From: Chloroflexota bacterium
GTDB taxonomy: Bacteria > Chloroflexota > Anaerolineae > DTLA01
Assembly: GCA_014874485.1 (NCBI GenBank)
Contig: JADBJK010000001.1
Coordinates: 1 to 46,675 of the forward strand
Direction: 5' to 3'
Length of the DNA stretch: 46,675 bases
Shown here: positions 7,529 to 15,205 of the stretch, one piece after another
How positions within the stretch are numbered: the stretch's first letter is position 1
How the letters are laid out: each line of letters starts with the position of its first letter
Position numbers and translations under genes: made by a program
Notes under the pieces: model-generated
What the model was told of the DNA's origin: nothing
What the model saw: the letters and a program-made list of their open reading frames with translations, nothing else
The model's database searches: none

Positions 7529-8918
7529 GGGAAAAGCGCCAACTGAAACCAAAACACGGGAACCCCTGGGTATCGCGGCTTTCGGCAGCCTGCGAGCCGA
7601 GGATGAACCCTGGCTGGCCCAGTGCTACGTAAAGCCGCCGGACTTCGCGCTCATGACCTGCTGGCGGTCCATCCTGGTCTTCGGGGACGAGGGGGCCGGC
7701 AAGACGGCGCTGGGACTGGCGTTGGAGCGAGCGTGGGCGCCCCCAGGCCAGCCGCCCAAGGCGCTCGTGGTACGCTGGCCTTTTGCCATTGTGGAGGATG
7801 AGAGCCTCAAAGGCACGCGATTGGTCGTGGCCTACCGCGACCAGGTGCTGGACGCAGTGGCCAGAGCCGTCGTGGACTACGTGCTTCGGTTCCCGCCCGA
7901 CTGGGGTCAACTGCCTCCCTGGGTCGGGCGTACCCTGGCCTGGTTCTTGCAGCGATTTCTTCGGGGCGACTTGAAGGATCATCTAGAGTCGCTATGGGGT
8001 AAGTTTGGTGAGCAGAGCCCTGGCTGGCTGAGGAACGCGCTCGCCGGTCCGGTGCCCGATGTAGTGTCTCCGTCCGCCCCTCCATCGGAGGTGGCTGGGG
8101 AGATAATCAAGGCGCTCAAAGCCCTTGGCCTTGAAGGGATACGCGTCATCGTGGATAACCTGGAAGCCTGGCACGAGGCAGACCCGACTCTGCTGACCGA
8201 TCACTTGGAGTCGTTCCTGAACGCGCTGACGGAGTTCTGGCACCCGCGCTTTGTGTACGCGTTCATGGCCCCGAGCGAGTTGGACTCCAAAGACTGGTCG
8301 GCGGGTAGCGTGTCGCGGCGCAGGGTGGACGTGTACCGCCTGGAATGGAGGGCCATGGACTTGGAGGCCATGATGGAGCGCCGGTTGGCCCTGGCATTCG
8401 GTGAGGAATCGTTCCCGCTGAGCAAACTGGGGCCGGCAGAGCGGCTGATGAACTGGCTCAGCCGATGCGGAGGCCAGTCGCCGCGTGGGTGGCTGAGGAT
8501 GCTCGCACCGTTTGTTGTGCGATTCTTGAACAAAGCAGCCGAAACAGGGCAGATGACGCCCCTCACGGAGGAGGAGTGCATCGCGATACAGAGCGAATCC
8601 GCGCCGAGGCTGAGCATAGACCCGATGACCGATGCTGTCTTCGTCGGGTGGCGAAAGGTTTCGGATATACAACCGGCAGATCTGGAACTGCTCAAATACC
8701 TATACCAGCGGCGGGGAGAACTTTGCCCACGGTGGGCGGTGTTGCGAGAATATCTGAGCATCACCGGGCAATTGTTTCGCGCAGATGATCCCAAGAGCGA
8801 GCGGCTCCTTGACCAGCCGATATACCGCCTGAAGCAGGCCATTGAACCTGACCCGGATCATCCTGTTTTCATCAAGACGGTGAGGGGAAGGGGTTACCGC
8901 CTGGACAATGCCTGGTAG
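7521..8918 (+). CDS. P-loop ATPase fused to PhoB-type DNA-binding domain
   Basis: A 465-residue protein. A short N-terminus contains AFGSLRAEDEPW and YVKPPDF, then Walker A GDEGAGKT (55-62), Walker B IRVIVDN (about 207-213) and a helical lid. Residues about 364-465 form an OmpR/PhoB-type winged helix: two strands around LSIDPMTDAVFVGWRKV, then ADLELLKYLYQRRGELCPR, IYRLKQAIEPDP and the hallmark hairpin IKTVRGRGYRLD. This fold binds DNA in response regulators. Here it follows an ATPase instead of a receiver domain, so DNA binding may be gated by nucleotide state. The start is a GTG overlapping the previous gene by 8 nt. Last gene of the three-gene ATPase operon. Confidence 0.8.
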   Translation: MSRGKAPTETKTREPLGIAAFGSLRAEDEPWLAQCYVKPPDFALMTCWRSILVFGDEGAGKTALGLALERAWAPPGQPPKALVVRWPFAIVEDESLKGTRLVVAYRDQVLDAVARAVVDYVLRFPPDWGQLPPWVGRTLAWFLQRFLRGDLKDHLESLWGKFGEQSPGWLRNALAGPVPDVVSPSAPPSEVAGEIIKALKALGLEGIRVIVDNLEAWHEADPTLLTDHLESFLNALTEFWHPRFVYAFMAPSELDSKDWSAGSVSRRRVDVYRLEWRAMDLEAMMERRLALAFGEESFPLSKLGPAERLMNWLSRCGGQSPRGWLRMLAPFVVRFLNKAAETGQMTPLTEEECIAIQSESAPRLSIDPMTDAVFVGWRKVSDIQPADLELLKYLYQRRGELCPRWAVLREYLSITGQLFRADDPKSERLLDQPIYRLKQAIEPDPDHPVFIKTVRGRGYRLDNAW

Positions 8919-8974
8919 TGAGTTTGCGGTTAGGTACAGATGAGCCAATTGCGAGCGAACCGAGAGGGAAAATG

Positions 8975-8983
8975 TGCTATACT
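8975..8983 (+). promoter_or_regulatory. Extended -10 promoter
   Basis: TGCTATACT in the gap after the wHTH-ATPase gene forms an extended -10 (TATACT at 8978-8983). No good -35 is seen. It would start transcription of the ATPase gene at 9110. Confidence 0.45.
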
Positions 8984-9109
8984 AGATGTTGTTGAAACAT
9001 CCCGGCAGAAGAAACGGGGGAGGCTATTGGCTCGCTTCACGCAACTTGGGTACCACCGGCGGCGTGTGTCCCTGAAATTCTGTTGCTAGAAGGGGGTGCG
9101 ACTGTCAGT

Positions 9110-10321
9110 GTGACTGAACTGGGGGTCGGCTCGGGCACGTTCGCGCCCCAAGAGGAACAGGATGAAGGGGCGACGGCAGCAGAGAGGCTGCTTCGGGCTG
9201 TTGAGGCGCTGGATGCGAGCGCGGATGCTCAGTTGCCAGAGTATCTCGTCGCGCATGACACGTTTGAAGCCATCTGGCGCGACGAGGTGTCTTTTCTTTT
9301 TGCGCCCGCAGGGGGCGGCAAGTCGGCCTTCCGCGCGCGCCTGGCGCAAGCCTGCCGTGCAGGGGAGGGCGGGCGAAGGGTTTTCCCCATTGTGTACATG
9401 TTGCCCGAAAGCGTTGTGCTGGCCGGCGAATCCGAGCGGCTAGACGCGCATCTCCGAGAAATCCGCCGCGCGGCAGCCTCCGAACTGTTCCTTCACTTGG
9501 CCCATCGGCCCTACGAGTTTCTTGACTTGGACGATGCTGCCAAGCAGACTGTGCGCCGTCTGCTAGAGCAGAGCCTGCCTCAGCCCCTGGACCACCTACT
9601 TGAGCAGTTGGGGCCATATGGCGGTCTGAACCCCGAAGCCAGACTGCGCGCCTTGGCCGAGCCTTACGACCCTGGCGCCGTCTGGCTGAATCCTCCCAGC
9701 GAGGAGAGCCTGGCCAAGTTCCGGACCGCTGTGGCAGAAACCCCTTTGTCAAAGCCTGCGGAAGCGCCCCGCGACTCCCTGGAGCCATGGCTGAACCTTC
9801 TGTTGAGCACGCTGCACTTTGAGGCCGTCTATCTGCTCGTGGATGGCGTTGACGCGTACCCCGAGACCATTAGCAACCCCGGCTATGCATTGGCGCTGAT
9901 CAAGCCGCTCCTGGACCAGGCTGGGCGCTGGAGGGAGCGGCGGCTTTTTGTCAAGGCCTTCTTGCCCATAGAGACGAAATCTGCAATCCAACAGGCTTAT
10001 CCCCTATTGACATCGCGCAAAAACACGGTTATAATACGATGGACGCGCAGTTTGCTGGCCGAACTGCTCAGGCGTCGTGTGGCGGCAGCGACAGGTACGG
10101 AGCCGGCAAGTCTGGACATGATCAGCGAGCCCGGGTTTCGCGGCGTAGACTTGCGGGTGGTGAATGCTGTGGAACCCTTGCCACGCGAGGTCCTCGCATT
10201 CACGAGCAGGATGCTGCATGAAATGCAGCAACGCACAGGGGGCACCGGCAGGTTATCCCGCGAGGACTTTGAGGCGGCTCTGCGCTGGTACCGAAGGGAC
10301 CGCCACAGGGAGCGGTCCTGA
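9110..10321 (+). CDS. P-loop ATPase, unrecognised family
   Basis: A 403-residue soluble ATPase. LPEYLVAHDTFEAIW precedes Walker A APAGGGKS (65-72), echoing the motif before Walker A in the ATPases at 3913 and 7521. Walker B is YLLVDGVDAYPE (about 241-252). The C-terminal part is helical and ends in RWYRRDRHRERS. I chose the GTG at 9110 with GAAGGGGG about 13 nt upstream; a TTG at 9083 in the same frame is possible. It has its own promoter candidate and is closed by a strong terminator at 10361-10411, so it is a separate unit from the operon before it. Function unknown. Confidence 0.65.
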   Translation: MTELGVGSGTFAPQEEQDEGATAAERLLRAVEALDASADAQLPEYLVAHDTFEAIWRDEVSFLFAPAGGGKSAFRARLAQACRAGEGGRRVFPIVYMLPESVVLAGESERLDAHLREIRRAAASELFLHLAHRPYEFLDLDDAAKQTVRRLLEQSLPQPLDHLLEQLGPYGGLNPEARLRALAEPYDPGAVWLNPPSEESLAKFRTAVAETPLSKPAEAPRDSLEPWLNLLLSTLHFEAVYLLVDGVDAYPETISNPGYALALIKPLLDQAGRWRERRLFVKAFLPIETKSAIQQAYPLLTSRKNTVIIRWTRSLLAELLRRRVAAATGTEPASLDMISEPGFRGVDLRVVNAVEPLPREVLAFTSRMLHEMQQRTGGTGRLSREDFEAALRWYRRDRHRERS

Positions 10322-10360
10322 GAAGCCTTCGCTGTTCAAGGAGGCGAACCGTGATGCATC

Positions 10361-10411
10361 GCAGGACACTGTGAGACCGTGATCGGGTCTTTCGGTGTCC
10401 TGCTTTGTTTT
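10361..10411 (+). terminator. Intrinsic terminator
   Basis: An 18-bp imperfect stem (10361-10378 with 10386-10403, three imperfections of which two are G-U) with a 7-nt loop, then TTTGTTTT. It separates the ATPase at 9110 from the next gene. Confidence 0.8.
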
Positions 10412-10448
10412 GCGGCGACGCCTGCCGTCTGCGGATTTGGGAGGCAAC

Positions 10449-11630
10449 ATGGGAAAGAAGAGTCCAGAGGTGCCCGACTACTCCCCGGCCCTTTTTGTCA
10501 ACCGCAAAGAGGCCATTGACCTCGTTGTGGAAAAGGTGCGGAACATCTCCGCAGGCAACCCCGAGCGCAAGCGGGTCATCGTCTTCTGGGGATACCGCGG
10601 CGCAGGGAAGACCTGGCTCCTCCGGCACCTCGCAGAAACAGTGCTCCCGCCGATTTCCGGCGTCTGCGCCGTGTATGTAGATCTTCGGGATTTCAAGGAC
10701 AAGCCCGCGGAGGACGCAGTCCGCGACATCATCGGCAAGATTCTGGAGGCGCTTCAGAGAGCCCGGGGGGAGACGCCTCTGCCCCTAGACCAAGATGCGC
10801 CGTGCCTGACGCGAGCGCTTGAGAATACCAACCTTGTCCTGGTTCTCCTTGTGGACTTCGTGTACGAAGCCGCCCCCGAACTCCTGCACCTTCTAGAAAA
10901 GCACGTACTCGGCCCGCTGGTGGTCAACCCTCAGGTTGTCATCGTCATGGCCGGGCGAGGGCAAGCCAACCCGTGGCGAAGCCCCACACTGCGCCTCCAG
11001 GCGGAGGACCGCGAACTGAAGCCGTTTGCGCAACCCGACTACACTGAGGCCCAACTGCGGAAGCAGCGCCCGGCTGTCGCCGGGCATGCCATGGACATTC
11101 ACAGCGCCACCCAGGGTTACCCCCTGGCCAACGTCGTCATCCCGTACCCGCTGGACAAGGCCAAGCCCGCCCAGATGCGCGAGATGATAGACCTCCTGCT
11201 GGAGCCCATCCACAACCCCGATGGGTCGTGGCCCGTTGAGCGCCAGTACCTGGAGGCCCTGTGTGTCCTCCGGACGTTTGACGAGGAGCGAATCCCCGCG
11301 CTGCTGAATGCCTACGGTCCGAGCCTGGCCCCAGCAGGCGGCTGGACGCTGGTCAAGGCGAGTGAGATCCTGCGCCGGCTCATCAAGACGAGTCTCGTGC
11401 GATGGAATTCCGAGCAGGCGGGCTGGTGGATCGTGGACCAGGCGATCCGCCACCTGCTTGAGGAGTACCTGCGGGTGGTGGATCCTCAACGATGGAGACG
11501 CTGCCATGAAGCGGCGATCACTCTGTACCGTGACTGGCTGAAGCGCTACCCCGAGGAACGGGAGCGGTGGGAAGAAGAGATCCCGTATCACAAAAGCCGC
11601 CTCTCGGGAGGCGGCTTTGCCACGCCTTGA
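10449..11630 (+). CDS. AAA/STAND-type ATPase (paralogue 2)
   Basis: A 393-residue near-duplicate of the protein at 6287. Walker A GYRGAGKT is at 48-55 and Walker B at VLVLLVDFV. The first 80 or so residues and everything after Walker B are nearly the same. The block between them (from VYVDLRDFKDK to LTRALENTN) has diverged in sequence and length. The ATG at 10449 follows GGGAGG by 4 nt; an upstream extension lacks a ribosome binding site and would run through the terminator. The C-terminal SRLSGGGF is encoded by the stem of a terminator that ends just before the stop. It is likely a duplicated switch ATPase with an altered partner or ligand region. Confidence 0.75.
   Translation: MGKKSPEVPDYSPALFVNRKEAIDLVVEKVRNISAGNPERKRVIVFWGYRGAGKTWLLRHLAETVLPPISGVCAVYVDLRDFKDKPAEDAVRDIIGKILEALQRARGETPLPLDQDAPCLTRALENTNLVLVLLVDFVYEAAPELLHLLEKHVLGPLVVNPQVVIVMAGRGQANPWRSPTLRLQAEDRELKPFAQPDYTEAQLRKQRPAVAGHAMDIHSATQGYPLANVVIPYPLDKAKPAQMREMIDLLLEPIHNPDGSWPVERQYLEALCVLRTFDEERIPALLNAYGPSLAPAGGWTLVKASEILRRLIKTSLVRWNSEQAGWWIVDQAIRHLLEEYLRVVDPQRWRRCHEAAITLYRDWLKRYPEERERWEEEIPYHKSRLSGGGFATP
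11593..11618 (+). terminator. Terminator hairpin inside the end of the ATPase gene
   Basis: A perfect 11-bp stem (AAAGCCGCCTC with GAGGCGGCTTT) and TCGG loop, ending 10 bp before the stop codon of the gene at 10449. The same hairpin core in the paralogue (near 7479-7498) lacks the flanking A/T pairs. Confidence 0.65.
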
Positions 11631-11657
11631 AAAAGGGCCCTGCGAGGAGGAAGGACG

Positions 11658-14600
11658 ATGACCGAGTTCGCACATGAGTTCATTCCTGCGCGCGCCGCGC
11701 ACAGCTTGGTTGACCGCGACAGGGAACTGGACATTATCCACAAGGCCATCTTCGGCGCCGGCGAAGAGACAAGGGTGCTCCTCATCACCGGAAGCGGGGG
11801 CATGGGCAAGACGTTCCTTCTCCGCAAAGTACTGGAGATGTGCAGGGAACGCGGGCGATGGCACGAAGCAGGGCGCTTGATCGTTCCGCCAACGCCTGGC
11901 GAGGACCTGGTGGACTTCTTCCACATCCGAACCCACACCGTGGCCGGCTTCACGCGCGAGGTCTGGCAAGTGCTGGGGGCGAAGAAGGCGGGGATGCAAA
12001 CCTTCGCGGACGCGCTGAAACGTTTTGAAGCGGAACGGTTCCACCTGGGCGAGGTGCATCGCGAGTTATCCAAGGCGCAGGACAGACTCGGTGAGAGTTT
12101 GTTGGAGGACCTCAACCGGCTGACCAAAAAGAGTCGTTTGGTTCTCGCGCTGGACACGGCCGAGAAACTCCTGTACGAAGCCGGAAGAATTGAGCGAGAA
12201 CTAAGATTGCCCCCCGAAGAAACGAGCACGCTGTCGAGGTTGAAGGAGACTTTCTTCCCACGGGTGAGAAACGCCACTATTCTGCTCGCAGGGCGGCCGG
12301 AAAGCGATGTCCTCCGTCTGAAAAGCGAGCTGGAGAAGGAACTGGGCGACCGTTTCACCCATGTGGACTTCGGGAACTTTGACGAGGACAGCGCCATCGC
12401 CTACTTTGATGCGGTGGCGGACGCCGTGTACAGGGATGGCGACGTTGCCACCGCGGAAGCGATCCGGAGTATCTCCGAAGATACCCGCAGGGTTGCCTTT
12501 TTCTACACGAACGGCCGCCCCATCCTGTTGTCCCTTTTGATAGACTACATCACGACCCAAGGGCGGCTGATGGATGAGATAAAGGATTCGCTGGAAGAAG
12601 CCAAGGCCAGGGTGGAGAAGCAAGGTTGGGACAATGTCCAAAGCCGCATAGAGAAAGGCTTGCTGACCGGCATTTTGGAACGTGTTGCGCCGGAGGCCGG
12701 CGTGATCCAGTCCCTGGCCTGGGCGCGCAAGGGCCTCACCGCAGAGATGCTTGCGGAACTCCATGAAATGTCGCGCGAAGAGGTGCAAGAACTGCTGAAG
12801 AGACTCCGCGTTCTGTCTTTCATCAAGCAGATAGGCGATACGTATTTCCTACACGATGCGCTCTACGAGATGTTTGAGAAACACGTCCTGCAGCGTGTTC
12901 CACGAGAACGGCGCGAGAAGGAGTACACCACCATCACCAATTGGTACGCGAGGGCCATTGACGAGGCTCGCAAGGCGCTCGGCGACGCTCTCATGAAACC
13001 GCTGGAAGTTCGCGGCGCCGCCGTTGGGCAGGCGCACGCCCGGCTCGCCCGCCTGCTGGTGGACGAGATGCACTACCGGTGGCGGCTCAGCCCCGTTTGG
13101 GGGTTCCAGGCATGGGAAGCCGACCACCAGGAGATGTACTGGGCCAACGATTCGGCCACTCAGATAGAACTGGATGACGATGTCCGCGCCATGCTCCGAG
13201 AAACACCCGAGGAAGACCAACTGAATGGTCTGGCGCGCCTGGAAGTGGAACTGACCCTACTCCTGCACCGGCTCAAGCGGATGCTCCTTCACGCTCAGTA
13301 TGATGAAGTGAGCCGCATTTGCGAGCAAGTCCGGGCACGGTGCGACGGGTTGTCCAAGCCTTCATGCCAACTCGTTGGAGCGCGAATGGACGTGCTACGA
13401 GGCGAAGCACTGGCGCGCAAGGGGGCAGGGCTAGCGGAGGCAGAATCCGCGTTGAAGGGCGCCATAGACTCGCTGCAGAAGCTTGATGTTTCCCCATCCG
13501 AATTTGATACCTGGCGCCGCGACATCACCCTCGCCGAGGCGTGCAACAACCTGGGCTACCTGTACCGTACCATGGGGCGGTACGAGGACGCGGTGGACAC
13601 CTACGGGCAAGCCCTAGCCATGTGGCGTCGCCTGGAGGACGAGGAACCCGAACAGACACGCAAGTTCGGGCTGCGGGCACAGCACGCCAACACGCTGAAC
13701 AACAGAGCCTGGGCGCTGGCCTGGACGGGGCGGTTTGAGCAGGCGCTGCGTGCTTGCCAAGATGCGTTGGAGATGCGCAGGACACTTGGCCCGGAGGGGC
13801 CCGTGGCGTTCAGCCTCAACACGTTCGGCCTGATTCAAACCAAGGCTGACCAGCCGCACCGCGCCGAGCGCGCTTGCCGAGCGGCGCTGAACATCTTCAT
13901 CCGGCTGGAGCAGCCTCGCGGCATCGGTCTGGCCCTGACGGCCCTTTCCGAAGTGTCCCGGCGCAAGGCGGAATTGGAGGCGGTCTACTCTGCGGAAGAG
14001 CAGCGGAAACTCCTGGAGGAAGCCATAGAACACGCCGAGAAGGCAGTGGCGATTTTCAGCGAAGAGGTCAAAGAGTCTGCACAGCACGCGCAGGCGCTGA
14101 TTGAACTCGGCTGCGCACACCGCGACCTTGTCCGCATCTTGAGCGGCGACGAGCGCAACACGCACAGAAACCTGGGCGAGGACGCCCTCAGGAAGGCAAT
14201 GGAAGTCGCCAAGGTAGACCCGAATCTCCGGCACCTGGGGATTGACGCCGAGGTGAACCTCGCCTGGCTCTACCACTATGCCGGGGACGACAAAGCCGCA
14301 GAACAGGCAGCCAAAAGCGCGAGGGAGTCTGCGTGCGGCGCATTAAATCTCGGCGAAAAGGAGATTCCAACGAAGGACAGGCGACTGGATCAGTCCTTTC
14401 TCCTCGTCCAACTGGGCAAGATAGAGCTCCTCCTCGGCGAGATCGCTCTGCAACGGAACGACCTCGTGGCTGCCGGGGAGCACTTTGCGGCATCCCTGGC
14501 GTATGACGAGCGCTATGCGCCCGATTTCCGCGACATGCGCCGGGGCCTGGACAAAATGTACACCCTGCTCAAGGGCCTGAACGCTGACGAGTTCAAGGAA

Positions 14601-14714
14601 ATCCTCAAGGGCGTCAATCAGGCGACGGAGAACTACAAGAACCTGTCCAGTCCGACAAGGATGCATGCTTTCCTTGAAGAGTCCTTCGGGCTGGGGGATG
14701 CAGGAAAGGCGTGA
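11658..14714 (+). CDS. STAND NTPase with TPR repeats
   Basis: A 1018-residue protein of STAND design. A short N-terminal segment holds the LVDRDREL motif before Walker A GSGGMGKT (45-52), then Walker B RLVLALDTAEKL (about 160-171) and sensor ILLAGRPESD (about 208-217). A winged-helix region runs about 370-440. A long helical C-terminus contains several TPR-like units, for example EACNNLGYLYRTMGRYEDAV and TLNNRAWALAWTGRFEQAL. STAND proteins oligomerise on ligand binding sensed by the C-terminal repeats; many act in signalling or anti-phage defence. No N-terminal effector domain is present, so an effector must be supplied elsewhere, possibly by the GNAT or radical SAM protein next door. SD GAGGAAGG precedes the ATG. 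Its stop shares one base with the next start. Confidence 0.8.
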   Translation: MTEFAHEFIPARAAHSLVDRDRELDIIHKAIFGAGEETRVLLITGSGGMGKTFLLRKVLEMCRERGRWHEAGRLIVPPTPGEDLVDFFHIRTHTVAGFTREVWQVLGAKKAGMQTFADALKRFEAERFHLGEVHRELSKAQDRLGESLLEDLNRLTKKSRLVLALDTAEKLLYEAGRIERELRLPPEETSTLSRLKETFFPRVRNATILLAGRPESDVLRLKSELEKELGDRFTHVDFGNFDEDSAIAYFDAVADAVYRDGDVATAEAIRSISEDTRRVAFFYTNGRPILLSLLIDYITTQGRLMDEIKDSLEEAKARVEKQGWDNVQSRIEKGLLTGILERVAPEAGVIQSLAWARKGLTAEMLAELHEMSREEVQELLKRLRVLSFIKQIGDTYFLHDALYEMFEKHVLQRVPRERREKEYTTITNWYARAIDEARKALGDALMKPLEVRGAAVGQAHARLARLLVDEMHYRWRLSPVWGFQAWEADHQEMYWANDSATQIELDDDVRAMLRETPEEDQLNGLARLEVELTLLLHRLKRMLLHAQYDEVSRICEQVRARCDGLSKPSCQLVGARMDVLRGEALARKGAGLAEAESALKGAIDSLQKLDVSPSEFDTWRRDITLAEACNNLGYLYRTMGRYEDAVDTYGQALAMWRRLEDEEPEQTRKFGLRAQHANTLNNRAWALAWTGRFEQALRACQDALEMRRTLGPEGPVAFSLNTFGLIQTKADQPHRAERACRAALNIFIRLEQPRGIGLALTALSEVSRRKAELEAVYSAEEQRKLLEEAIEHAEKAVAIFSEEVKESAQHAQALIELGCAHRDLVRILSGDERNTHRNLGEDALRKAMEVAKVDPNLRHLGIDAEVNLAWLYHYAGDDKAAEQAAKSARESACGALNLGEKEIPTKDRRLDQSFLLVQLGKIELLLGEIALQRNDLVAAGEHFAASLAYDERYAPDFRDMRRGLDKMYTLLKGLNADEFKEILKGVNQATENYKNLSSPTRMHAFLEESFGLGDAGKA

Positions 14715-15205
14715 TGGTTCATCTGCGGCCTTTCGCAGTGGGCGATGGCGAAGGCCTTACCCGCGCTATCAACGCCGTCTGCGCGGAGGGGCGGTGGATG
14801 CGCACGGTGCGCTTTGAGCCCGACGCGGCCTGGGAGCACGCGCTGGCGTACCCCGACTGCCCGTGCCACCTGCTGCTGGTGGCCGAGGACGGCGGCGACA
14901 TCGTGGGCTGGTGTCGTGCGTTTCCGGGGGATGCGGGCGAGGCGGCCGTTACGGTTGGCCTGGGCCTGCGGCCGTCGCACCGGGACCAGGGCATCGGCAC
15001 GGCCATGCTGCGCCAGGCACTGGACTGGGCCCGACGGGTTGGATGCCGACAGGCGCGCCTCACCACGCGCGAGGACAACGCAAGAGCGATTCACGTATTC
15101 CAACGGTGCGGTTTCCGGGTGGCGGGGCGGGCGGACGATGGTCTGCTGAGCATGACCTGCGACCTGGTTGACCTGGGATTTCCCGAGCAAGGAGGGCGAT
15201 CGTGA
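14714..15205 (+). CDS. GNAT family N-acetyltransferase
   Basis: A 163-residue single-domain GNAT protein. The acetyl-CoA binding motif RDQGIGTAML sits after strand VGLGLRPSH, followed by RLTTREDNARAIHVFQRCGF, the typical end of the fold. Such enzymes transfer an acetyl group to amines of small molecules, antibiotics or protein N-termini; the substrate here cannot be told. The ATG overlaps the stop of the STAND gene (TGATG) and its stop overlaps the radical SAM start (GTGA), so the three are probably translated together. That makes a peptide or protein substrate linked with the radical SAM enzyme plausible. Confidence 0.85.
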   Translation: MVHLRPFAVGDGEGLTRAINAVCAEGRWMRTVRFEPDAAWEHALAYPDCPCHLLLVAEDGGDIVGWCRAFPGDAGEAAVTVGLGLRPSHRDQGIGTAMLRQALDWARRVGCRQARLTTREDNARAIHVFQRCGFRVAGRADDGLLSMTCDLVDLGFPEQGGRS

